Below are positions 1-5,030 of a DNA stretch of 5,722 nt, in pieces. Below the pieces are notes generated by a model. That model did no database searches. It had not been told where the DNA came from and saw nothing but the letters and a program-made list of their open reading frames with translations. Where the stretch lies: positions 1 to 5,722 of the forward strand of contig JALNZQ010000175.1 in the NCBI GenBank assembly GCA_023229165.1, read 5' to 3'. Made by a program: the position numbers and the translations under genes. The stretch is from Methanothrix sp. (lineage in GTDB: Archaea; Halobacteriota; Methanosarcinia; Methanotrichales; Methanotrichaceae). The stretch's first letter is position 1. Each line of letters begins with the position of its first letter.

Positions 1-104
1 ATAAAGGAACCTCGATTCATGAGCGAATTATGACGACACTGGCAACATGGGGACAGAGAGGACTGGATTGTCTCCAAATGCTTACGGCAAAGCTAGCTAG
101 CTAA
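1..104 (+). CDS. 3' end of a probable transposase (partial, possibly IS66-like)
   Basis: An open frame enters from the left edge (codons in phase from base 3) and ends at TAA 102-104, giving a 33-residue tail. The tail contains ERIMTTLATWGQRGLD followed by LQMLTAKL. This pattern of a basic helix, then T-L-A-T-W/C-x-Q-x-G, then a hydrophobic helix resembles, from memory, the C-terminus of IS66-type DDE transposases, where this segment follows the catalytic domain. Catalytic residues would lie outside the window, so neither the family nor activity can be verified. The frame stops in a (CTAG)n-like run (AGCTAGCTAGCTAA), after which the composition falls sharply to AT-rich. That fits the right end of an insertion sequence lying shortly downstream. 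I could not identify a terminal inverted repeat because the left end is missing. Confidence 0.5.
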   Translation, partial: KGTSIHERIMTTLATWGQRGLDCLQMLTAKLAS

Positions 105-606
105 ACACGTACGATTTCTTTAAATGCTTAATATCTACATCAATCATTTTATCGAATCCTTTAATGATCTCAAAGATATCATAATCATCTCGTCTATAAT
201 TTAGATTTATTTGAGCGAATTCTGGGCAATTTCGTGTAAATAATTTCTGAAATACCTTTAAAAAATCATCTGATGTAAACTTTGATTTATCACATATGGC
301 AATAGTGTGATCTGGGAAGATACAAAACCTATTGTAATCATAAAGCTCATTTAATTGAATAGATCTATACTGCAATTTATCCGGTATAAATTCATTATGA
401 AGGCCATGAAGTTTTGCTTTAAATATTTCACCATATATATTTTTATCGACTAGCTTGCTATTAGCAAAGTGATAAAGGTATGATCGAGATGTATAAGTTC
501 TACTTCCTGACAGTGTCTTTAAAAATAATCCAGAAAAATCCATCTCACCCAAATAGCCAATAATAATCCTCCCTAAACGTATTACTTCCCGTCTAATGAA
601 AATCAC
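97..606 (-). CDS. Hypothetical protein, AT-rich, probably truncated (weak DUF4747-like pattern)
   Basis: The open frame encodes up to 169 residues from a GTG at 606, with an in-frame TAG directly upstream. An ATG at 543 (residue 22) would give 148 residues. Neither start has a well-placed ribosome site: a GGGAGG-like stretch lies inside the frame about 24 bases before the ATG. No signal peptide or membrane segment is visible. The central block (FPDHTIAI, then an acidic/basic helix with SDDFLKVFQKLF, then a strand INLNY and a helix IFEIIKGF) gives a strand-helix-strand-helix pattern. It reminds me of DUF4747-type proteins, but this is recollection, not a search. Those proteins are longer. Here the frame stops inside the probable transposase tail on the other strand, so the C-terminal half may have been lost to an insertion. 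The low GC content contrasts with the operon to the right and suggests acquired DNA. The function is unknown. Confidence 0.45.
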   Translation of the reverse strand: MIFIRREVIRLGRIIIGYLGEMDFSGLFLKTLSGSRTYTSRSYLYHFANSKLVDKNIYGEIFKAKLHGLHNEFIPDKLQYRSIQLNELYDYNRFCIFPDHTIAICDKSKFTSDDFLKVFQKLFTRNCPEFAQINLNYRRDDYDIFEIIKGFDKMIDVDIKHLKKSYVFS

Positions 607-667
607 CTATATTGTTTGAATTATTCTAATTTCTGATTAGCTAATTTGGCGGTATTCTAACGTGTAC

Positions 668-683
668 CGTAATAAATATTACG
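668..683. promoter_or_regulatory. Perfect 7+7 bp palindrome, candidate operator
   Basis: The arms CGTAATA and TATTACG are exact inverted complements separated by two A's. The site lies about 60 bases upstream of the - strand ORF's outermost start and about 230 bases upstream of the operon start. A dimeric helix-turn-helix regulator could bind such a site. It has no T-run after it and is too AT-rich to be a strong hairpin, so I favour DNA binding over termination. Role inferred from symmetry and position only. Confidence 0.35.
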
Positions 684-778
684 TGACAATTTTGGCACGA
701 GATCATAACAAGCATATATCCTTCGTGCTTTCGGGCATGGACATGATAGCTTCCTGGGTTTTTATATTCCATTAAACA

Positions 779-788
779 ATTTAAATAG
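779..788 (+). promoter_or_regulatory. Candidate archaeal TATA box for the sulfur operon
   Basis: ATTTAAATAG matches the AT-only core expected of an archaeal TATA box. Transcription would be expected to start about 25 bases downstream, near 810, leaving a leader of roughly 100 bases. A second candidate, CATTTAAAAG at 829-838, would give a start near 860 and a leader of about 55 bases. Neither is preceded by a convincing purine-rich BRE, so the choice cannot be made from sequence alone. Confidence 0.35.
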
Positions 789-915
789 CAAACGGCGACG
801 CACCCGCGCGGCAAGCTGTGGTGTAGTACATTTAAAAGAAATCATCGCATACGTTGCCGCAATCCAAACCTTCATTACCCCTCTCCCACCGTCCATCACA
901 GTCTAGAGGCTCCAG

Positions 916-1779
916 ATGACCGCGCCCACACCTAGCGTCGACCACGCCGCTCTGAAATCCGGCGGCATCATCATGCAGAAGGACGATGACTTCTTTGCCA
1001 TCCGGCTGAGGCTACCTGGCGGCTGCATCGCCTCCGACCTGCTTCCCAAAATAGACGAGGTGGCCAGGAAGTATGGCCGGGGTGAGGTCCGGCTCACCGC
1101 CAGGCAGGGGATCGAGATTCCCTGGATCAAATTCGGAGAAATCGAAGCCGCCCGAAAGAATCTGGCCGAGGCCGGCCTGGCCCTGGGCCCCTGCGGCCCA
1201 CGCTTTCGCACGGTGACCGCCTGCCCCGGCCTGCCCGTCTGCCGCAGAGCATTAGCGGACAGCCAGAGCTTCGCTCACCGGATCGACCGGAAATTCGGAG
1301 GCCTGCAGCTGCCTCACAAATTCAAAGCCACAGTCTCCGCCTGCCCCAATGCCTGCTCCCGGCCTCTGGAAAACGAGATCGGCTTTTGCGGGAACGCAGA
1401 GCCGCTACTCTACGCAGATGCCTGCATGGGCTGCGGACTGTGCGTGGATATCTGCAGGGAAAAAGCCCTCGTCCTGCAGGACGGAAAGCCGCTGCTCGAT
1501 AGGAATCAGTGCGTGCACTGTGCTGATTGTATGCAAAGCTGCCCAACTGACGCCTGGAAGACAGAAAAGAAAGGATACGCAGTCTATGCCGGAGGAAAGA
1601 ATGGCAGACACCCGGCTCCTGGGGAGAAGATCGCCGACTTTGTAGACGAGGAGCAGGGCATGATGATAATTGCGCGCTGCCTGGACTTCTACCGGCAGCA
1701 TGGCAATAAAAGAGAGAGGCTTTATGACCTGATCTGCCGCGTCGGCATGGACGAGTTCAAGGCTGCAGTATTGCAGTAA
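916..1779 (+). CDS. Short siroheme sulfite/nitrite reductase-like protein with 2[4Fe-4S] ferredoxin domain (Dsr-LP type)
   Basis: This 287-residue protein belongs to the sulfite/nitrite reductase superfamily, which reduces sulfite or nitrite by six electrons at a siroheme coupled to a [4Fe-4S] cluster. Residues 13-85 resemble the ferredoxin-like half-domain, with the conserved siroheme-contact segment VRLTARQ (Arg59, Arg63). The siroheme/cluster ligand signature is complete: Cys103-x5-Cys109 and Cys143-x3-Cys147. A bacterial-type ferredoxin insert follows, with CxxCxxCxxxC at 170-180 and again at 199-209. The C-terminal part (about 250-287) has the usual helical tail ending in a GMDEFKAAV segment. 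It carries only one reductase module, so it is about half of an assimilatory enzyme and has no DsrB-like partner. This fits the short dissimilatory-sulfite-reductase-like proteins described in methanogens. The start has AGAGG at 905-909, six bases ahead. It is the first gene of the operon, 27 bases before the E1-like gene. The probable role is sulfite-to-sulfide reduction feeding sulfur transfer. The actual substrate is unproven. Confidence 0.88.
   Translation: MTAPTPSVDHAALKSGGIIMQKDDDFFAIRLRLPGGCIASDLLPKIDEVARKYGRGEVRLTARQGIEIPWIKFGEIEAARKNLAEAGLALGPCGPRFRTVTACPGLPVCRRALADSQSFAHRIDRKFGGLQLPHKFKATVSACPNACSRPLENEIGFCGNAEPLLYADACMGCGLCVDICREKALVLQDGKPLLDRNQCVHCADCMQSCPTDAWKTEKKGYAVYAGGKNGRHPAPGEKIADFVDEEQGMMIIARCLDFYRQHGNKRERLYDLICRVGMDEFKAAVLQ
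1180..1227. repeat. Source copy of a 48-bp segment repeated at 5049-5096
   Basis: These bases encode residues 89-104 of the siroheme protein, including the GPCGPRFRTVTACP stretch that leads into the first siroheme-cluster cysteine. The same 48 bases recur on the same strand at 5049-5096 with a single difference (A1200 versus G5069, a synonymous Pro codon change). Confidence 0.9.
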
Positions 1780-1780
1780 T

Positions 1781-1798
1781 AAGTGGAGCAAGTGGAGC
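1781..1798 (+). repeat. Tandem 9-bp duplication carrying two GGAG ribosome sites
   Basis: AAGTGGAGC occurs twice in a row. Each copy has a GGAG core (1785-1788 and 1794-1797). The second lies nine bases before the GTG start at 1807, which is normal spacing and supports that start. The first would be 18 bases away and probably idle. It may be a small slippage duplication in the operon's first intergenic gap. Confidence 0.75.
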
Positions 1799-1806
1799 GG
1801 GATTAA

Positions 1807-2625
1807 GTGTCGGGATCTTTCACAGATGAGCAGATAAGGCGCTACTCGCGTCAAATAATACTGCCTGAAGTCGGAGGCAAGGGCCAGAAGAAGCTGCTGG
1901 CGTCCAGGGTCCTGGTCCTGGGTGCGGGAGGTCTGGGATCTTCGGCCATAGCCTACCTGGCGGCAGCTGGCGTGGGAACCCTGGGAATCGTAGACGACGA
2001 TCTCGTGGAAATGAGCAATTTGCAGCGCCAGATCATCCACGGCGGCAATATCGGCCTCTCCAAAGCGAAATCTGCAGAGACCTTCGTTCGCAGTCTCAAC
2101 AGCGACGTGGATGTCGTAACCTACCAGGAGCGCTTCTCTGCTGAAAACGCCGGAAGGATCGTCCGGGAGTATGATTTCGTGGTCGATGGAAGCGATAACT
2201 TTGCCACTCATTACCTGATCAACGACGTCTGCGTTTTGGAGAAGAAGCCCTGCTCTCACGGCAGCATCCTCCGCTATGAAGGGTATACTACCACTACTAT
2301 TCCCCAAAAAGGTCCATGCTACCGCTGCATCTTCAAAAAGACTCCACCTCCGGGACTGATTCCAAGTTGCCAGGAGGCAGGCGTCTTCGGAGTGCTGCCC
2401 GGCATCATCGGCACAATCCAGGCCTCTGAGGCTCTGAAGTATATCCTGGGAATCGGCGAGCTCTTGGCTGGTAGATTGCTCTGCTTCAATGCCCTGGATA
2501 TGAGTTTCTTTGAGGCAGGGGCTGATAAACGAATGGATTGCGCCGTCTGTGGAGAGCAGCCCCTGATTACAAAGATCGAGCAGAAGAACTACCTGGAAAA
2601 CAGGCAGAAAGAGTGCGGGCTATGA
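1807..2625 (+). CDS. E1-like adenylyltransferase of the ThiF/MoeB/HesA family
   Basis: The 272-residue product has the full ThiF/MoeB signature. Such enzymes use ATP to adenylate the C-terminal Gly-Gly of a ubiquitin-like sulfur carrier (ThiS, MoaD or archaeal SAMP), preparing it for thiocarboxylation. Visible features in order are: the N-terminal helix and RYSRQIILPEVG segment (12-23); the nucleotide loop GAGGLGSS (39-46); acidic residues 63-65 for ribose/ATP; N71 and R74-Q75 (arginine finger region); K86/K88; and DGSDN (127-131), whose Asp binds Mg-ATP. Zinc ligands are Cys171/Cys174 and Cys245/Cys248. The catalytic-type Cys188 lies in the PSCQEAGVFGVLPG motif. No rhodanese domain is attached, as in E. 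coli MoeB and ThiF and unlike eukaryotic MOCS3. It starts at GTG 1807 behind a GGAG, which matches the family's usual N-terminus. Its stop overlaps the TusA start (ATGA), implying translational coupling. No ubiquitin-like partner is encoded in the window, so thiamin, molybdopterin, SAMP and amino-acid pathways cannot be separated. Confidence 0.92.
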   Translation: MSGSFTDEQIRRYSRQIILPEVGGKGQKKLLASRVLVLGAGGLGSSAIAYLAAAGVGTLGIVDDDLVEMSNLQRQIIHGGNIGLSKAKSAETFVRSLNSDVDVVTYQERFSAENAGRIVREYDFVVDGSDNFATHYLINDVCVLEKKPCSHGSILRYEGYTTTTIPQKGPCYRCIFKKTPPPGLIPSCQEAGVFGVLPGIIGTIQASEALKYILGIGELLAGRLLCFNALDMSFFEAGADKRMDCAVCGEQPLITKIEQKNYLENRQKECGL

Positions 2626-2843
2626 CCGAAAAGCTCGATCTGAGGGGCGAGGTCTGCCCATACACCTTTGTCAAGACCAAACTTCGGCTGGAGGAGCTGG
2701 AAGGCGGCCAGGATCTGATCATCCTGCTGGATGACCCAGCCGCAACAGCAAACGTCTCCAGGAGCCTGCGCAGTGAGGGTCATGAGATTTTGGATCTGAA
2801 GGCCTTATCAGACGAAGTTTGGCAGATAGTAGTAAAAAAATGA
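2622..2843 (+). CDS. TusA/SirA/YedF-family sulfur carrier protein
   Basis: This 73-residue protein has the TusA fold pattern: strand LDLRGEVCP, helix TFVKTKLRLEEL, strand DLIILLDD, a helix beginning at PAATANVSRSL, and a final strand EVWQIVV. TusA proteins carry sulfur as a persulfide on one Cys and hand it to partners such as tRNA-thiolating enzymes. Cys12, in the LRGEVCP motif, is the carrier residue and the only Cys. The usual CPxP motif is CPYT here, so the second Pro is replaced. The ATG at 2622 overlaps the E1-like gene's TGA (ATGA), which makes it the natural start. A longer reading from further upstream would only add residues read out of frame from the E1-like gene. The C-terminus ends in VVKK, not Gly-Gly, so it cannot itself be the ubiquitin-like substrate of the neighbouring E1. 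With the next gene 12 bases downstream, the context suggests delivery of sulfur to the PP-loop enzyme. Confidence 0.9.
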   Translation: MTEKLDLRGEVCPYTFVKTKLRLEELEGGQDLIILLDDPAATANVSRSLRSEGHEILDLKALSDEVWQIVVKK

Positions 2844-2855
2844 GATTGATTTACA

Positions 2856-3860
2856 ATGAAAGCGATAATACTTCTTTCCGGAGGACTTGACAGCACCTTA
2901 GCAGCAGAGCTCATGAGTCGAGAAGGGCTGGAACTTTTGGCTGTAAACTTCAAGACGCCTTTTTGCCTTTGTGATCGCCATTCGTCTAATTTGGGATGCG
3001 GCAGCAACGCCCGCCGGGTAGCTGAGGCGATAGGAATAGATCTCAAGATCATCAATGCCACCAAGGATTTCCTGGATGTGCTGAAAAAACCCGCGCACGG
3101 CTACGGCGCTAATATGAATCCCTGCATTGATTGCAGGATACTTTTCTTCCGCAAGAGCAAAGAGCTGATGCGAGAGTGGGGAGCATCATTCATCATTACA
3201 GGAGAGGTTTTAGGCCAGCGTCCCATGAGCCAGTTCAGACGGCAGATGAACATCATCGAGAAAGAAGCTGACCTGGAAGGACTTGTGCTGAGACCGCTTT
3301 CGGCCAAGCTGCTGGCGCCGACGATCCCGGAAAAGAACGGATGGATCAGCCGGGAGAGGATGCTGGACATAGCTGGCCGTTCCAGGAAACCGCAGATGGC
3401 CCTTGCCAAGGACCTGGGCATAAACGACTACCCTTGCGCTGCGGGTGGATGCCTCCTGACGGACCCGGAGTTTGCCAACAGGATCAGGGACCTCATAAAG
3501 CACGACGAGCTTGATATGCAGAATATCGATCTATTGAAGGCGGGTCGATATTTCCGGCTCTCCCCAAGCGCAAAACTGATTGTGGGCAGAAATGAGAATG
3601 AGAATAAGATGCTCAGTATGCTGGCAAAAGATGGCGATTACCTATTTGGACCGGCAACCATTAACGGCCCGATTGCTGTAGGTAAGGGCGCATTTACAGC
3701 GGACCTGCTGGAAGCTGCCTGCCGAATAGTGGCCCGATATTCTGATAGAGATGGCGAACCCAAAGCTGAGATCACTCATGAGAGACTGCCCGAAAACGAA
3801 AAGATATCGATCAAGGCAAATTTCTTAGATGATGATGAACTTGCCAAATTGAGAGTGTGA
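2856..3860 (+). CDS. PP-loop ATPase, ThiI/MnmA-like tRNA thiouridylase candidate with NFACT-R-like C-terminus
   Basis: The 334-residue protein starts with an ATP-pyrophosphatase PP-loop, SGGLDST (8-14), found in enzymes such as ThiI, MnmA and TtuA that adenylate a tRNA base and replace oxygen with sulfur. The N-terminal domain spans roughly 1-175. Conserved-looking Cys sit at 37, 39, 48, 90 and 93 (CIDC), then 194 and 199 in PCAAGGCLLTD. They could supply [4Fe-4S] ligands, as in cluster-dependent thiouridylases, or persulfide sites. The ITGEVLGQRPMSQ segment (114-126) is typical of this ThiI-like subgroup. Residues about 225-315 (AGRYFRLSP, LIVGRNENEN, GPATINGPIA) match my recollection of the NFACT-R (DUF814-type) domain, proposed to bind RNA. 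THUMP and rhodanese domains of classical ThiI are absent. The gene lies 12 bases after the tusA-like gene, with only a weak TGAGAT ribosome-site candidate. This supports one operon with TusA as sulfur donor. The modified base is unknown. The last 85 bases overlap the convergent deacetylase-like gene. Confidence 0.85.
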   Translation: MKAIILLSGGLDSTLAAELMSREGLELLAVNFKTPFCLCDRHSSNLGCGSNARRVAEAIGIDLKIINATKDFLDVLKKPAHGYGANMNPCIDCRILFFRKSKELMREWGASFIITGEVLGQRPMSQFRRQMNIIEKEADLEGLVLRPLSAKLLAPTIPEKNGWISRERMLDIAGRSRKPQMALAKDLGINDYPCAAGGCLLTDPEFANRIRDLIKHDELDMQNIDLLKAGRYFRLSPSAKLIVGRNENENKMLSMLAKDGDYLFGPATINGPIAVGKGAFTADLLEAACRIVARYSDRDGEPKAEITHERLPENEKISIKANFLDDDELAKLRV

Positions 3861-4816
3861 AACAAATTAGAGGAATTAAGCCCCATTGCAGCAGGGCTAA
3901 TTCCGGACATTGGAGAATTGCGCTTTGCCATTTCGACCAGATCCATCGTGGTCACAAAGGTGGCGTTCTCGGATTCAGCGAAATCAACGAACTTTCTGAA
4001 GGCAGTCATGTATTCGTCATCATCCCCGGACACGAAATTGTGAAAGAGAACCACCATTGGGTCACCTTGGTCTGCACATTCCTGAAATTTGCCGACCAGG
4101 ATATCGGACCACTGGGTGCCATTCAATCCAATCGATTGCTTGGAACAGAGGTCGCAAGTATAAACCAGATTCCCAGCTACTCTGTAAGTGCTCACTGGTA
4201 CTGCATAAAAGGTATGGTTCTCCACAAGATATGGCCAGGTATCGTTCTTATGGCCCGGAGCGTAGAGAAGGCCTGCTTTAAACCCAGAATCATATGCCAT
4301 TCCCATCTTATCCAAGACTTTATATGTGTCTTCACTTTGATTGAAGTATTGTGGTCTGAAACCCTTTATCGTCAAAGATCTATCATCTCGGATATATGCA
4401 GTCTCAATAAGGTCCTTTGCCCGAGTGAGCAATGAAAGCTGCTGCTCGTAGGACATGAGCCCAAGCTTATCCGCAGTCGTCATGCTATGCAGCGCAATTT
4501 CATGATTTGGCTTAGATGCCGCGCGGATGAGATAATCCTTGTAAGAAACATTTCCAATTTGCTTCGAGGCAAAATCGCCTGTAAAATAAACTGTGGTATT
4601 GATGCCATTTGAATCAATATCCGTCAGCATTTCGACTAAAGAATTTAACTCAAGAGACTCTTCCTCTTGAGGGGTCAAATTCTGTGCAGTTGGACTGAGT
4701 TCTGCATCAATCATAATGTTGACCACTACTGGGCGATTTGTTGCCTGACCTATCTCAGCCAAAGAAAAAAATACAATACAAATTATGCATAATGTCGACA
4801 ACTGTTTTGATAGCAT
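3776..4816 (-). CDS. Exported polysaccharide deacetylase-like (NodB-type) protein, N-glycosylation sequon-rich
   Basis: The 346-residue protein begins with a signal peptide: basic N-terminus MLSKQ, hydrophobic core about 8-20, likely cleavage after GQA at 25. The NodB-type carbohydrate-esterase pattern follows: strand plus Asp motif VVNIMIDAE (Asp37), a histidine motif HEIALHSM (His110), an arginine motif GFRPQYF (Arg154), MAYDSGF near 173-179, and a late MVVLFHN motif (His259). Such enzymes remove N- or O-acetyl groups from polysaccharides using a metal. Here the second metal His, expected four residues after His110, is Thr114, so activity is doubtful. Nine N-x-S/T sequons (Asn46, 73, 89, 159, 191, 200, 232, 284, 314) point to surface glycosylation. 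The start at 4816 is preferred over an upstream in-frame ATG at 4864 because it has AGGAG eight bases before it and puts the signal peptide first. It faces the sulfur operon and overlaps its last gene, so it is probably unrelated in function. Confidence 0.78.
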   Translation of the reverse strand: MLSKQLSTLCIICIVFFSLAEIGQATNRPVVVNIMIDAELSPTAQNLTPQEEESLELNSLVEMLTDIDSNGINTTVYFTGDFASKQIGNVSYKDYLIRAASKPNHEIALHSMTTADKLGLMSYEQQLSLLTRAKDLIETAYIRDDRSLTIKGFRPQYFNQSEDTYKVLDKMGMAYDSGFKAGLLYAPGHKNDTWPYLVENHTFYAVPVSTYRVAGNLVYTCDLCSKQSIGLNGTQWSDILVGKFQECADQGDPMVVLFHNFVSGDDDEYMTAFRKFVDFAESENATFVTTMDLVEMAKRNSPMSGISPAAMGLNSSNLFHTLNLASSSSSKKFALIDIFSFSGSLS

Positions 4817-4822
4817 ATTGAT

Positions 4823-4829
4823 CTCTCCT
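4823..4829 (-). promoter_or_regulatory. Ribosome binding site fixing the deacetylase-like start
   Basis: Read on the - strand this is AGGAGAG, with the AGGAG core eight bases from the ATG at 4816. The alternative ATG at 4864 has no such site and would place 16 extra residues before the signal peptide. Confidence 0.7.
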
Positions 4830-4894
4830 ATAAAGCCATCTAAGTAGATCGGAAATCCTGTCAATCAATAAATACTTAGGCATTTAGGCAGCTA

Positions 4895-4916
4895 CTATTA
4901 TTAAGTACTTTTCGCT
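4895..4916 (-). promoter_or_regulatory. Candidate BRE/TATA promoter for the deacetylase-like gene
   Basis: On the - strand the sequence reads GCGAAAAG followed by TACTTAATAATAG. This is a purine-rich BRE-like element directly before an AT-rich TATA-like element, the normal archaeal order. Transcription would start near 4872, leaving a leader of about 55 bases. A second AT-rich box (AAGTATTTATTG on the - strand, about 4866-4877) would give a shorter leader. Confidence 0.4.
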
Positions 4917-5030
4917 GTTAATTGATGATGCTCCGACAGATGATGAAGGTGGCTTGAGAGATCTAGGCAGGCTATGATCTCGTTGTGGAGTGCTCCCTGC
5001 TAGCAGCGTCTGAACCCGGTCAACTTCGCA

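Larger units (their letters stand above)
607..915. other. Non-coding spacer between the AT-rich ORF and the sulfur operon
   Basis: This 309-base stretch has no credible gene. Its left part is AT-rich. From about 790 the composition turns GC-rich towards the operon, so a DNA-source boundary may lie here. It holds a palindrome (668-683), an inverted repeat (695-728) around a TATA-like sequence, and two further TATA-like boxes near 779-788 and 829-838. It would serve as the control region for the operon at 916 and perhaps, on the other strand, for the AT-rich ORF. A possible - strand TATA element (ACAATATAG as read on that strand) lies around 610-618. Confidence 0.6.

Noticed and set aside
1405..2307. 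A 300-codon open frame on the - strand across the siroheme/E1 junction
   Set aside because: It is antisense to two genes with full motif support, has no recognisable motif, and spans the boundary between them.
2538..2621. A 28-residue N-terminal extension of the TusA protein
   Set aside because: It would lie inside the E1-like gene, in a different frame. The ATG at 2622 gives the normal family length and an ATGA overlap.
3857..4435. A 192-codon + strand open frame after the PP-loop gene
   Set aside because: It is the antisense of the deacetylase-like gene, which has a signal peptide, motifs and a strong ribosome site. This frame has none.
4958..4981. GAGATC/GATCTC inverted repeat with a 12-base loop
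   Set aside because: A six-base stem without a T-run or extension is expected by chance, so it is not called a terminator.
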